Origin: Isochrysis galbana
Taxonomy: Eukaryota > Haptophyta > Isochrysidales > Isochrysidaceae
Assembly (NCBI GenBank): GCA_018136815.1
Contig: CM030931.1
Span: 6,364,273-6,428,272, forward strand
Reading direction: 5' to 3'
DNA length: 64,000 bases
Positions 41,501 to 51,119 of the stretch are shown in pieces. The number at the start of each line of letters is the position of its first letter. Position 1 is the stretch's first letter. The notes beneath the pieces are model-generated. The model saw nothing but the letters and a program-made list of their open reading frames with translations. It did no database searches and had not been told where the DNA came from. Made by a program: the position numbers and the translations under genes.

Positions 41501-43047
41501 AAGACTCTAGCGGCGGATTCGAGAGCCTGGCGTCGTCCCGGCTCCCGATCGAGCCACTGGCAACTCACCGCCGACAAATACGTGCACGGCGGATGCGCGA
41601 CCACGAGGTCCCAACCTAGATTTTGAATGTGAAGAGCATCTCCGCAGAAGTGGGGAATGTAGTCGATCTCCGACGGTCGTAGATCGCACGTCGCGACGTG
41701 CGCTCCGGCGAGTAGGAACATCGAAGACACGACCCCGCTAGCTTCACCGACGACCAGAACGCGGGGTGGAGGAATCCCCTCGGCCGCGTCGAACGTCACG
41801 GCGTCGTGGATCGCTGCTAACTCAGCGCAAAGCTCGTCGAAATGCGTCGGCAACACGGCAGAGGGCGATGCATGAGTGCTCGCGTCCGGCCGCCGCAAGG
41901 CTAGAGCAGCTTCGGCGAGATGGCGGGGCAAGATGACGGAGGAACCGCTAGCCCAGGCACGGGAGGCGGCTAACATTTGAAGCTCGCGCGTAGGGGCGCG
42001 GGCAGTTTCAGTAGACTTGGCGGCCGAGGAACAACCAACCACGGCGATCCGGTGGATGGCCTCGGCAGTGGAATTCAGGGGAAGGAGATCGTCGCCCTCG
42101 AGTTTCGGTGGGCTAGACATGAAGGGGGTTGGCTCCGGCGGGCGATCCCTGGAACGGGGATCCTCCGGAGAGCCGAGAGAAAGAGGAGACGCCGGCGTCC
42201 GTGTGGGGCGCGACGAGAGATCGTAATCGACGGCCCCTGCGTCTCCCGAGTCTGGGGTGGCCACGGCGTGAGCGCGGAAAGCCGCAGCTCCCTTGGAACC
42301 TTCAACTTCATTGACTCCGGAAGCCGACCCTTCCGGGTCGGTAACCAGGTCAGAAACGAGAACGGGTGCAACTTCGAGACGAGAGAATGAACACGATGAC
42401 GGAGAAATATAACGAACCGCGGAGAGAGGTGAGGAGGAGGCACTAGTCTCCGCCTCTACAGCACGAGAACCTACAGTAGACAACGACAATTCGTCCGCAG
42501 AGCGGCTCCGGCTATGGCCCTTGGGAGAGAGGTCTCCAGTGGGGTCCCGCCGGGAAAGAGCAGAAACAGGTAGAGCAGCAACAACGTTTTCGGACGCGGC
42601 AGCGGCCACGTCGGACCTATCCATAGAACCTAGAGCAGAAGATGATACCGAGTCGACAGCCCCCGAGGGCTTCACAACTGATTGTTTACGAAACGAAGAG
42701 ACCGAAGACGCGTCGAATCCACCTAGCCCACCCCCTTGGGCAGGGCCGTCGGGGGGTGAATCCAGGGATGAAGATGCGACGAAAGACCTAGGAGAGTTAG
42801 AAGAAACCGATGACAGCATAGTATCCGTAGAAATAGATTCCAAGAGGGGCAGCGAGCGAGAATCGGCCCCTAACATCCTAATAGCGTGCGGAGTAATAGA
42901 AGAACTTGTAGACGTACACGAATTTCGGAGAGTCGGGTCGCGACTATCTCCGGGGCAAACCTGTTTCCAGGAGCCCGGGTCAAGTGTCGACTCCGGCTTC
43001 CGAGATAGCCGTCCGGCGGGGGCTTCAGCCGGCGAGGCGGCTCCCAC
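35557..43047 (-). CDS. pol: gypsy Pol polyprotein with phage-type DNA cytosine methyltransferase-like domain
   Basis: The open frame is ~2490 codons; the first ATG is near 42876. The first ~390 residues are Ser-rich and unstructured. About residues 390-630 form a methyltransferase-like domain: VLVVGEASG (SAM-binding start), CDLRPSE, the catalytic-type HPPCTYLS, AVENPRMH, QPWQHGTGHQKAT and RSRTYVGIAGAMAAQW. These motifs and their order match the phage and bacterial DNA cytosine methyltransferase-like family. After this come an aspartic protease (LADTGAGPSV, LLLGNDFL), reverse transcriptase (YLDDVGIWS), RNase H, an integrase with its HHCC zinc domain and a chromodomain (YLVKWRGYS) near the C-terminus. 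Pol makes and integrates the DNA copy. The methyltransferase-like part might mark element or target DNA; this is inference. Confidence 0.9.
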   Translation of the reverse strand: MGAASPAEAPAGRLSRKPESTLDPGSWKQVCPGDSRDPTLRNSCTSTSSSITPHAIRMLGADSRSLPLLESISTDTMLSSVSSNSPRSFVASSSLDSPPDGPAQGGGLGGFDASSVSSFRKQSVVKPSGAVDSVSSSALGSMDRSDVAAAASENVVAALPVSALSRRDPTGDLSPKGHSRSRSADELSLSTVGSRAVEAETSASSSPLSAVRYISPSSCSFSRLEVAPVLVSDLVTDPEGSASGVNEVEGSKGAAAFRAHAVATPDSGDAGAVDYDLSSRPTRTPASPLSLGSPEDPRSRDRPPEPTPFMSSPPKLEGDDLLPLNSTAEAIHRIAVVGCSSAAKSTETARAPTRELQMLAASRAWASGSSVILPRHLAEAALALRRPDASTHASPSAVLPTHFDELCAELAAIHDAVTFDAAEGIPPPRVLVVGEASGVVSSMFLLAGAHVATCDLRPSEIDYIPHFCGDALHIQNLGWDLVVAHPPCTYLSAVSCQWLDREPGRRQALESAARVFLAMASADAPFVAVENPRMHAEASALVGGLRPRQFVQPWQHGTGHQKATGLYLTASLPPLQPSKIVEGRLSAMADLSPSPHRGALRSRTYVGIAGAMAAQWMPVLRRYARKAKASRSLDFTVDWAISQAAASLRERPSLCSTGFELAEPRTALARFMEGRGEAASSSHLTPPSGSLVSDSVVVIPDVGPVADASRLLHQEDSETNVSQDGTEAKGDRFTPWEWPIRDRSTTPGPPNTVKKRRSKWQVFDRDVISGVHRWQDVTPSIAQEIAEQAAAAEPSEPPILSRLGSQGINALSPSASFTAGDEGVAEPTGSVVAERPLENGDVGLDSGEDDTPETPEHRSMQALETKPSDAADGEGTPQALCGDGAAARGLSAAGFSELSKLPKTDLQKSLEKEWSRQMDQPRHPTDRRGLGYDGVPNPSSSAKASPYSSIPFVPQTVAAAIERVPHVDEPSPSRPASNPTTPSPGAGTSLPVESIADTPPPLYPRHCLYVRDLVVCRADGDRAAQGFVLPDVALTVNSTLADTGAGPSVITTALLDRLPEDACVERVSDATVPNLHGPDGLPLITRGRASLVFSLSGRLFRHSFAVIEGNPMLLLGNDFLAAHSATISLDAASSEGSLRLRPASGDSEDSSRVLSECVVRVSTAPPPVADSGFVGAISMSPGQPLTVDFLERSTGTREIPAGSEGEAAADARQPLYTPLFESADEFAAKAPASTSSEYLLYTEQAVTIPAFHRATIWVRVPLALRDHSDCAMLVDRLPNREALDSSPLVMPTVVTPTDDHRIAVTIIHTGVDALTLPSLHPIASLQVRFKLHRGWTPTGSEGDGDPVTALSEEQRSLLDSATIDPDRLLSDDQREEVRQLLARRIKAFALHPGAPNHTHVLEVELPLNPGAVPHRHAPSRVGRAGELIIEEEVAKMEAAGIIRKSNSAWASRVVLVSKKDGSVRFCVDYRDTNAKLRVEDSPLPLIVEAIDRLASGQGPLSSLFLCTLDLASGFWGIPIKESHKHITAFTTHRGKYEFNFLPFGIQSGPSYMCRLMDIVLGALAWEICMPYLDDVGIWSTGVGPSEEARAQASFEQMLHRLDLVLERLEWAGLTCKMSKCVFFATSTEYLGHVVSREGLKMDPKKVAAVADIDPSSINSLEAVRSFLGLCSYYRRFIRQFAAKAAPLTALTRKGCDVAKESQSEECRRAIQELKTAITSEPVLTPPRDDRPFIVKTDGASKLGIAGILSQLGDDNRERVVGYYARSLTSAERHWTVTEIELLAALESIRNWRPYLWGRRFKLVVDHSALRWLHTMKDQVAGGPASRLTRWALKLAEYRFDVEHKPGAVHQDADGLSRLASLEPEHEDEPLAGPASLAVREPGSESLAEHERSHPVAAITRSVATARGLQALDRSRRRASDSGPAIQSSYLAPGTPTSAEMKAALAEDPFVEPLLGSGETANHEPSGQGSPPPAAASGPVADDDSCSSPVAPAPAPAQQSKMLRRFVVHDGLVYYRTVLDSTDSDSLVLYVPPLLRSRYLFAYHDRSGHLGVSRMSGLLRTRVYWPGMSSDVASYVRECHECTLAKPLPRALASPSGLSVGTYPFDVVYCDVLSLAPTHNFVPGVSGYDKLVVFIDSLTRWIEAEPSNGDPSSEMALDMFIRLIVTRYGVPRQLRTDAGSNLCSVLVSRILELTGTDLSSTEPYRHEGVGFVERAQQTLIRLMRASNEGGGHWVDHLPFLLLSLRASSGRVTSRSPASLIFGRELRLPAQLSDPKTVSPTALEAASADVRSYASRLNASLRLSWSSALEATLAAQAESVRDATIKSQRPARFEPGDRVCMRLPGHANKLQFIYSGPYRVVEALSDTRYRLRDLENRLVKEEVHISNLRPYHTFVDEEPLADDEYIVEKLLDRRSHGDSTEYLVKWRGYSLREATWEPRSELLRRCSDLLDDYDRSVEETCPEDVESPEATSSSARDTPLPPVLDAPSSRTRSRLHPR

Positions 43048-43212
43048 CGTCGAAGACTGAATGGAGCTAGAGACAGGGGGAGAATCGCCGCGTTGACAGC
43101 TCTTCTCCCCAAGCGACGTAGGGATCGGATCGGGATGGTGGTGGTGGCGTTCGGGCCCACCGCCCGAGATGTTCTCCGCCAGGGTTTGAGGGACGGGGAC
43201 CCCGCCGGACCC

Positions 43213-45930
43213 CTACTGAGGCTTAACCCGGACCATCGAGCGAAGAAGCTTATGAATGTGCTCGTCCGATCCACACTCTCCGCAGCCAGCCTCACACAGA
43301 AAGCGGATATATGGCTGACAGATGACGGGGTTGTGAGCACCGTCTCCCGTGCCATATTTCCAGGCTTCGCTGGATGGAGTGCCAGGAGGAGCGTGAGGTC
43401 GGAAAGCGCAGAAGGCACAGCCGTTTTCGTTCGTCCATTCGGTGATTCCCCTATTGATATCGTCCGTCCGTGGAGTTTCCATTGAATTATCGGCCGGTCG
43501 GCACTTTGCTAGCGCCGCCGAGACCCTTGGGTGCTTGGCATAGCCTGCTACGGCCCAGAAGCGGGCTCGGGCCCGATTCCAAAGCTCGGGCGTCCACCGG
43601 GATACGCCCAAATCGGGCGGTAGCCCTTGGCCGTTCGCCGGCGGATCGCAGCGACGGCTGGGCGGCCGAGACGAGCCTCCCTTTCGACCCGGTGGATCGG
43701 TCAGTATAGCCGGCAACGGTGAGTTGGAGTGGTAACTTGCCGGCGGTGCAGCAGCCCGATAATCAGGCTTCGAAGCAGGCGAATGTCCCTGTCCGCGAAG
43801 AGCTTCCGCCACGGTAGCTTGGACGGCCGCCTGCACGGCGGCAACCATGTCCGTGGTCGAAGCGGTCTTCTGGGACGAGGAAGTCTCGTTCTTTGCCTCG
43901 CCTGAGGCCTTAGTGCGTACGCTAGCCACGGTTTGCTTCGTCAAGGGCCGGGATTGATGACGCTTCACCCGGGCCTGCTCGTAAGGGCTGAGGTACCGTT
44001 GGCAGAGGTTGACGCACGAGAGCGCCGACCGACCTAGCTCGTGGTTCTCTACGCGGAAACGAGTCTCCGCGAGCACCTCCGCAAATTTAATAGCATTATC
44101 GACGCCGCGCTGAGGATCAACCTTATCGTTTCGAATGATTTCTTCGAACCTCTGGTTGATCTCATGGGCCATGTTTGGGTGATCCCACACGTTGGTGGAG
44201 TCAACCGCGGAATCGCCAAGCTTGCGGATGTAGGCGCGAACCAAATTCTTGCTGAGCTCACATAGATCAGCGCCGGCCTCGCGCTCCCTCATGCGGTCCC
44301 ACTCCATCGACGCCGAGTCTTTCGCGAAACCATCGGCCCCGTTTGCGAAGGTCCCGTCGCATTTGCGAAGAAGGACGTCAGCAGCGAGGACAGGGTTGAG
44401 AGCGAGAGCGCGATCCTCCACTAGATCAAGGAGGAAGGCGAAGATGCGGGAATTGCCGCTGGAATTGGCGCCGGCTGCCGCGAGGAGGGAGGTAAATATT
44501 TCGCGATGATCGCAGCCGAGCGCTAGTGCCCGCTCCAACGGCTTGATGAGCGTGAGTCGAAATTCGTTCCAGGCTGTTGCCGCCGTTTGCACGTTATCGG
44601 AGGCGAGGGCCTTTGGGAAGCGGAGCTCCGAAAGCTCTTTGCCCATCCTGACCTGATGGTGAAGGGTTTGCTCGGCTGAAAAGCGGCTACGCACCCATTT
44701 GAGCAAGTGGTCCTCCTCCATGAAAATTCGGCAATGCCAAACGTTGCCCGCCAGGGAGAGGTTGCTCTTCAAAATGGTGTGGATGAGCTCATGCTCGTCG
44801 GAGTCGCGGTAAAGTGCGGCCAGATCGCGTGAGGGCAGGGCGAGGAGATTTTTCCACTCGCTTACAACTGCCTCTCGCTCATCCATCCCCACCGCAAGGC
44901 AGGGGTCGCGAGGGTGGCGGAACGGCACCACCGGGGTCGGGCCCCGGTAAGGGCTCTGATCCTGGCGGCGGGATTCCGATTTGGAGGTCGGGTACGCCGA
45001 CCGTGGAACCCTAGTAGCCGGAGAGGCGTGGCCCTTTTGGTCTAGGGCAGGAGGCTCGTCCATGGATGGTTCCTTCTGAGCCGGCCTAGCAGAATCCGCA
45101 GCCGCCTCGGTCCGATCCATGGACGGACTTGAAGTGGGCTCTTGGCGGGCTTGGAGTAGCTGAGTCAGGGCTTTGAACCCTGCTTCAACTTGATCCCGGA
45201 GAAGCCCCTCCCTCGCCTCTGCCGCGGCAAGGGATGACTGTAGGCGCTCCACAGCCCCTTTTAGGGTGTTGGTCTGCGCTTGAAGCCTTGCCATTTCCGC
45301 ATCCTGACGCGCCGCGGCCGTCTCGATCGGGGTGATCTCTTGATCAAAGACCCCTTTTGATGACGGCGGGGCATAGTCCCGGTAAGCGGGGCTTCGGAAG
45401 CTGATCCCCTCCCCTTCACCGACCTCAGACTCATCATCTCGAAGGTGAGGAGGGGGGTCAAACTGAATCAGAGGGAGGGGACCCTCCTCCACCTCATTGG
45501 CCAACTCAGCGACGCTGAAGTTGGCCTCATGCGGGAGAGGGTCATGCTCCACCATGGCCCGCTGTGATTGCACCCGGTGGGTGCCGAAGGAAGCGGACAA
45601 ATCCTCGCCATCCGCCACGAGCTGATCGGAGCCAGTCGTGGAGATAGCAGCCGGGGTGATGGGTGCCATTGGTGTAGCCTCAGAAGCCGTGGGATCACTC
45701 GGACATCCCACGGGAGCAAAAGCTGCAGCGGGCAGAGAAGGTTCCCTGAGGGGTTCCTCCTCTGCGGCCGAGGACGCAAGCTTCGATTTCGTGCTTGTCG
45801 AGTCGAGCGCTACCGGAGGGCTCTGAGCCACTCCGTCGCGAGCGGCACCGGCGGCTAGCGCGGCGCTTTGTCCCTCCTCCCCACCGGGAGTCGGGTGAAT
45901 GAAATTCTGGACTGGGTCGGGCAACCCCAT
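43213..45930 (-). CDS. gag: gypsy Gag-like polyprotein
   Basis: The start is taken at ATG 45930 (MGLPDPVQNF). A related start occurs in the gag fossil at about 28850. The open frame extends further upstream into the LTR. The first third is acidic and Pro-rich, with a coiled-coil stretch (ARQDAEMARLQAQTNTLKGA). The middle is helical and resembles a capsid region. The C-terminus is Cys/His-rich (CAFCAF ... CEAGCGEC ... HIHK), a possible nucleic-acid-binding part. It forms the particle in which reverse transcription takes place. Confidence 0.75.
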   Translation of the reverse strand: MGLPDPVQNFIHPTPGGEEGQSAALAAGAARDGVAQSPPVALDSTSTKSKLASSAAEEEPLREPSLPAAAFAPVGCPSDPTASEATPMAPITPAAISTTGSDQLVADGEDLSASFGTHRVQSQRAMVEHDPLPHEANFSVAELANEVEEGPLPLIQFDPPPHLRDDESEVGEGEGISFRSPAYRDYAPPSSKGVFDQEITPIETAAARQDAEMARLQAQTNTLKGAVERLQSSLAAAEAREGLLRDQVEAGFKALTQLLQARQEPTSSPSMDRTEAAADSARPAQKEPSMDEPPALDQKGHASPATRVPRSAYPTSKSESRRQDQSPYRGPTPVVPFRHPRDPCLAVGMDEREAVVSEWKNLLALPSRDLAALYRDSDEHELIHTILKSNLSLAGNVWHCRIFMEEDHLLKWVRSRFSAEQTLHHQVRMGKELSELRFPKALASDNVQTAATAWNEFRLTLIKPLERALALGCDHREIFTSLLAAAGANSSGNSRIFAFLLDLVEDRALALNPVLAADVLLRKCDGTFANGADGFAKDSASMEWDRMREREAGADLCELSKNLVRAYIRKLGDSAVDSTNVWDHPNMAHEINQRFEEIIRNDKVDPQRGVDNAIKFAEVLAETRFRVENHELGRSALSCVNLCQRYLSPYEQARVKRHQSRPLTKQTVASVRTKASGEAKNETSSSQKTASTTDMVAAVQAAVQATVAEALRGQGHSPASKPDYRAAAPPASYHSNSPLPAILTDPPGRKGGSSRPPSRRCDPPANGQGLPPDLGVSRWTPELWNRARARFWAVAGYAKHPRVSAALAKCRPADNSMETPRTDDINRGITEWTNENGCAFCAFRPHAPPGTPSSEAWKYGTGDGAHNPVICQPYIRFLCEAGCGECGSDEHIHKLLRSMVRVKPQ

Positions 45931-46002
45931 TCGGGTGTATGGACAGGGAACGAACGGCGAACGAAGGACTGTGGGGCGGCGAGGCGCTCCTAGCGGCCCT
46001 AG

Positions 46003-47128
46003 TGTGATGGGTTGTAAGAGATTGTTAGACCTACAAAGAACTCTTCCCTCAGGGAGGGAGCCTAGGCTGCTTGAGTGCAGCGACGCAGCGAACAACGACG
46101 GACAACGGAGCTGAGAACAACAGGATACACCGACTCACGAACACACCGGAATCATTCACCCAAACAAAGCAAATTATCAAGCAACCGCGACCCCAAATCA
46201 CCGATAACTCAAACACGTCGCGAGAGACGGAGAGAGAGAGCGAGAGAGAGAGAGACTCCGCAGCGACGGCCGGAGCGTGTCTCCGTTGTAACTTCCCACG
46301 TAGTGGAGAGTCCGAAGGGGAGCGTCCTGTCGCGCGACCACGGCGATCACTTTGGATACAGATCGCAACGAGATGTCTTCACGACCGAATAAATCTTGCC
46401 GTTGAGCGTGAACCTTCTAGACGCTTCTAACGAACAACCCTGAGTAGCAACCAAGGGGAAGAAACACCAAAGGGGCCAAGGCTTGCATGTAACTTGCATC
46501 AAGGGGAAAGATTCCCTCACCTAGGAAGCGAACCTACACCGATCTCCAAGGGGAGATGGCAAATTAAACCTCAAATCTCGAGCGGCTAGAGCAACCGACT
46601 CGCTCGCCAAAACCTTGACCGAGAAGAAAGAAGCAAGGACCTACAAGCCAAGGGTAGCGGACCTAGGGAATGTGAGAGGAAGTTTCCGAACGCCAACGCG
46701 AACGCCAAACGCCGGAAGGCAACGAAACCCTAACCAAGCCAAGCGGAACCTACGAAGAACAGGCCTGGACGACAACGACAACGAAAGTGAAAGTGAGCAA
46801 GTCCCAAGCAAGAACCGGAACTCAACAAGAAACAACAAGCCTTGCAAGAAGCTAAACAAGCCTTCACAAGGTAACTCGAGAGCCTGAGACAAGCGCGCAG
46901 CGAGTGACAGGCGACCTAGCTCCTTTGGGTCAAGATTACCCGAAAGGAGGAAACCCGGAATCTAGACCTGACAGACAGGCTAGAAGGAACGAAACAAGAA
47001 CTCGAATTCTAGATCGCTAGGGACGAACCCTACCAACCTAGATGTACCTGAGCTTCGCCGTGTGGCCGCACGACGAAGGACCTGGAAATAAGAGCCTAGA
47101 AATCGCATCATCTAGGATGAATGCGACA
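46003..47128 (-). repeat. 5' LTR of the gypsy element
   Basis: It is about 1126 bp and nearly identical to 34049-35171. It ends on the plus strand in GAATGCGACA before unique sequence at 47129. Confidence 0.9.
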
Positions 47129-47971
47129 ACGCGTCGTGTGTGCGGTCGAGAGAGGGTGTGAGCACCTTAAACTGCTTCCCCTCTGCCGGCCCCAAGGCGC
47201 CAGGCGGCGGCGCGGGGGGGGGGGGAGTCTCGCAAGTTACATACGGATGTAAATAAGTACATATAGATAATTAGTACTTATAATTAGTTACTTTTGTCAA
47301 GAAGCAAAAAAAATGTGTGAGTTTTTTCAAACGTTGCACCAGCGGCTTGCTCTGCTCAAGGCGCGTTCAGAGCTCCAATTCTCGTCTAAAAATTCGATCG
47401 CGATCTTTTTTAGAGCAACAAAAGTAACTTCCGTCTCTAGGCCGGCTGCACTCTAGTTCTCACACATTTCTAGTACGAATAGTAATTTCACGACCTCCCT
47501 CGCCCTCCCTCGCGGCCAATCAAACTCAGGACATCTCCGCCCACGGCGACGCACTCAGCCGAAACGGCTCATAGCTTGCTTTCATATGGGCGTGCCGAGC
47601 TCACATGAGCTCAGCGCCTCAGCCTGAAATCTCAGATCAGCTCGAAGTGCCGGGCAGCTCGTCGCCATTGATTTTTGACGAAAGACCTCTCGCCTCGAGT
47701 TGCGGCCGCGTGCCGCCCCTATGCACTATGTACTATGCAATTCCAGTGCTGGCCGGGCTGGCGCCAGGAGGCGGTGAGAGAGGGTCAGAAAGCACGTGCT
47801 CGTTGATTTTGGGTTCCTCGCCCCCCCCCGCCCCTCCTCCCCCCCCCCCCCCCAGCCGCCCCTCCCCGTCCCGTCCCGCCCGCCCGAGTGTGTGCGGCAC
47901 AGCGACTCTCCAGCGCGGCAAGAGAGGCGCCGTACCGCCGAGGACGAGCCCACGGGATAGCAAGGGTGTCG
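47129..47971. other. upstream region of the histidine kinase gene
   Basis: No gene is seen. The part 47230-47350 is AT-rich, and ACTCTAG occurs at 47450-47456. A C-rich tract (about 47820-47860) precedes the start codon at 47972. Confidence 0.4.
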
Positions 47972-49977
47972 ATGCGCTCTGGCCGCGAGCCCTTCGCAAA
48001 GGAGCGCAAGCCGCCACGGCGTGACGAGGAGGAAGATTATGTGCTGCACTCTCCGCGCCTCGGTCTTGCTCTCATCCTCCTGATGCCCGTCGTGCTGCTG
48101 CTACTCGATTTCTTTTTCTTCTTCGGGCTAGGCCCAGAGCACCTCAAATCCCTGGGGCCCGCGGAGTCTCTCGTCGTTCTCCTCGCCCTTACGATCCAGC
48201 TCATGTCGCTTCTACAGCAGGCCACGAGGAGTGTTGTTGGTGGCATGCAATGGACATCGCGGATTGTCTTTGGTGTCAAGATGGGCGCGGCCTGGACCAA
48301 TTACCTCCTTTACACGCGGCCGACGCCCTTCATAGATGATCCCATAACTGGCCGCCCCAACTGCATGCTGCGCTGGAGTGAATGGACGATCATGGCCTTC
48401 ATTATGGCCTTTCTCATCGATGGCACCGACTCGCTCGAGCTGTGGAAGCCACTCCGCTTTGCACTGTTTCAAGGCGTGTCCACCTTCATTGGCGCTTGCT
48501 TGCCAATGGTGAGCACAACGTGGCTCTGGATGCTCATGCTCTCGACGTGCGTCGTGCTATTCTGCACTGTATACACTCGACTATTTGACCGGTACCAGGA
48601 ATTTCAAACGCTGAAGACGGAAGTGCCCTCCGATTCATATCACCTCTGCAAGCTGAAGCTGGCCATGCATCTCAACATGCTGAGCGGCTTTTTTTGGACT
48701 CTGCTTGTGATTCTCTGGGGTGCAGACGGAATCGCCCGCGTCTTTTTCTCTTACTCACCAGCGGTAGACTGGTGCTTCATTTCTGATTGCCTCATTGACG
48801 TGGCGGCGAAACTCTACTATGCAGACATCCTTGATGCGGACTCACAGCTCTTCCCGGTGCGTTTTCGTTTAGCTCGTGGTCAGCTAGCGGCGAGCCGCAT
48901 GGAAGCTGTCTGGAACGACGCGACAGACTGTATCATTGTCTCCCAGCGACTCGCAAACGGCAAGCTCACCACTGCTGCTTCTCCGAGCCTCTCATTGTTC
49001 GTGGGCGAGGATGAGGCAGTCCCGTGGGTTGGGGGTCTGCAACACGGTTCAGATCCTGTTCTCGCACAAGACTCCAAACCCCCGTTGCCGTTGCGGACCG
49101 ATGTGCTCACATTGGATGAGCTGGTACCGTGCGCGTGGTGGCACAGCAAATTCTCCTGTGACATTGCCCAATCGGAAGGCAAAGAGACAGCACGCGCTTG
49201 CGAGATCTCGGCATCTGTATCTGACGACGCTGAGGGTTGCGTGATTGTGTTGCGCGATGTCACAGACCGCAATCGCTTGTTCGAGATGGAGCGTGAGGTA
49301 TGCTTTCTTCGCATGGAAGCGGCGTCCCACACTTGGCACCTGCCTGACCCACCGGCATTGACGCCCATACTCTGCATTTGCCAGAATGAAATACCTTTCC
49401 CAAAGAGTAGTCAGTGAGTCCGCGCACGCTTGGCCGAGGCGCTTTTTGCCACAGCCAACTCTTCTCCATGTTCGCCACGTGGTAGATCCTTTCTGCCTCC
49501 ATTGAGCGTTACAAGGACGAGGAGGCAAATCGCTTTACACGGCATGAGGTGAAGAATGGTGTACTGGCCGCTATTTCTCAGGTGAGGACGAAACTATCCG
49601 CTCAACCCCTTTCGGCAAGCCCCTGCACGTAGGAAGAGTTGCGCAGCCGGGAAAGTTGCGCTGCATGCCCCTAATGTCATCGAGAAGCGAGCCGAGTACT
49701 GGGTGTGTTGGTCTGGATAAGATTGGCGAACTGATGCATATGCGATCCCATCTGAAATGCTCGCAGTTGGACGCTCTCCAGATGGAACACGGAAATACTA
49801 GCTCGACCTTTGACAACATTCTCAGGTCGATGCGAATAGGCCTTTCGCAAACTCTTGAGACCGTATTGTCGCAGGCGATGGCACGAGACGTCCTGCATGG
49901 CAATTATAAGCCCCGAACTTCTCCATGTTCCATTATCCAGGTGACCTAGTTTCCACGGCTAAGCTTTCTAGTTTAAC
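47972..49977 (+). CDS. 7TM sensor histidine kinase (3' end lost in assembly gap)
   Basis: Exon 1 runs 47972-49297 from ATG MRSGREPFAKE. Exon 2 runs 49486-49581, in phase through GT-AG introns. A further exon ends at 49940; its start, about 49626-49730, is not resolved. About seven hydrophobic segments (LALILLMPVVLLLLDFFFFF through CLIDVAAKLYYADIL) are followed by a PAS-like segment ending VIVLRDVTDRNRLFEME. Exon 2 holds an H-box, FTRHEVKNGVLAAI, with the expected phospho-accepting His. The next exon has the second dimerisation helix (LSQTLETVLSQAMARDVLHG). The ATPase domain and any receiver domain must lie in or beyond the gap. Multi-pass membrane sensor kinases of this layout are known from several algae. 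The stimulus is unknown. Confidence 0.75.
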
Positions 49978-50077
49978 NNNNNNNNNNNNNNNNNNNNNNN
50001 NNNNNNNNNNNNNNNNNNNNNNNNNNNNNNNNNNNNNNNNNNNNNNNNNNNNNNNNNNNNNNNNNNNNNNNNNNNNN
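49978..50077. other. assembly gap (100 N)
   Basis: 100 N of unknown true length. It truncates the histidine kinase on its left and the zinc-finger gene on its right. Confidence 1.
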
Positions 50078-50990
50078 CGAAGTAGTCGTTGATGAAGCAC
50101 GCGATGTCGGCGTCCTTCTCGTTGCACGCAGCCACCGCCTTCACGGCCTTCTTGTGCTTGTCCGATCCGATGTGGCAAAAGAAATTGGCGTGCAGCGCGG
50201 AGATGCCGTGCTTGCAGGCGCGGCAGAACAACTTACCATTTTCAATCTCCAAGCACTCATCTGGGTGCTTGCGCAAGCGCTCTGCCGCCTTCGCCGCCGT
50301 TGGCTCCTTTGTCTTCCGCTCCCCCTGACGCTTTGTAGATCGCTTGCCAGAGGGGGGGGGCTTGTTAGTCTTCACCTTGCGCGCGCGCTCGTGCTCGGCG
50401 AGCTGTGGGGCAGCCTGCCCAACCACCGCCTCCACCTCCTCACACATCTCCTCGCTGTCATTGTCTTCGCACATCTGAGGGCGAGCGTGCAAGCAACGAA
50501 CGTCATGTGAGTGCGAGTGCGAGTGCGCGTTCGTTCGCACAAACATGTGTGCCTACATCTATATACAAACGTGCGAGCCTGTCTTACCTGTAGGCTGCTG
50601 GTCATCACCCACGCCTTCTTCCTCTTCTGCGCGATGGACGAGTAGTACTCGATCTCCATCTTCGACCTGCCGTGCAGCGTGCCTTCGCCAGTGGCGGTGA
50701 TCACGCTGGTGCCGAGCGAGTCGTGCACGACTCGCATGCCGGCAACCAGCGTGCCGCGCACGCCGGCCGCGACTGCAGGTTCGTGGCGGTGCTCGCGCTC
50801 GTCGCCGCCGTCCTCCTCCTCGTCGTCCGTGCTGCCCTCATCCGTGCTGTCCTTGTCGTCCTCGAGCTCGTCGCAGTCCGTGAAGACCTCCTCGACCTCC
50901 AACCGCAGGCGTCTACCGCTGCTGCTGCTGCGCGCAAAGCGGCGGCGTTTGCCTACAGACGCAAGGCGAGCGAGGGTTGAATGCGCGAGG
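50078..50990 (-). CDS. BED-type zinc-finger protein, possible hAT-like transposase (partial)
   Basis: Two exons are visible: from about 50990 (after an acceptor CTGTAG) to 50588, and 50474 to the gap, joined by a GT-AG phase-0 intron of 113 bp. The first exon is very acidic (ELEDDKDSTDEGSTDDEEED), then has a beta-rich part (TLVAGMRVVHDSLGTSVIT). The second begins MCEDNDSEEMCEEVE, has a Lys-rich region, then a finger with C-x2-C (FCRAC) and H-x5-H (HIGSDKH). This resembles BED/C2H2 fingers at the N-terminus of hAT-like transposases and their domesticated kin. The catalytic part would be in the gap. The true 5' end is not certain; an upstream exon near 51000-51120 is possible. Confidence 0.5.
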
Positions 50991-51119
50991 CAGGCTACAT
51001 GCGCGTGAGGGCAAGGACAGCCGGCTGCAAGCCTCACCACCCATCGGAGTGCTCCGCCGCGCCTCACGCCAAGCGCTGCGGCTGCAAGCAAAGCATGAGG
51101 GATATATTCACTGAAAAAC

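Larger units (their letters stand above)
34049..47128 (-). mobile_element. Ty3/gypsy LTR retrotransposon with chromodomain and methyltransferase-like domain, apparently whole
   Basis: The 13.1-kb element reads on the minus strand. Two near-identical LTRs (about 1.12 kb) start TGTCGC and end in CACA or CATCACA. A G-rich polypurine stretch precedes the 3' LTR. A gag frame and a very long pol frame are both open. Pol order is methyltransferase-like domain, aspartic protease, reverse transcriptase, RNase H, integrase, chromodomain, which places it among the chromodomain-bearing Ty3/gypsy (chromovirus-like) elements. LTR differences are few, so insertion is recent. The right outer flank is unique sequence; the left LTR joins another gag piece. 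I could not find a standard tRNA primer-binding site next to the 5' LTR. Confidence 0.9.
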
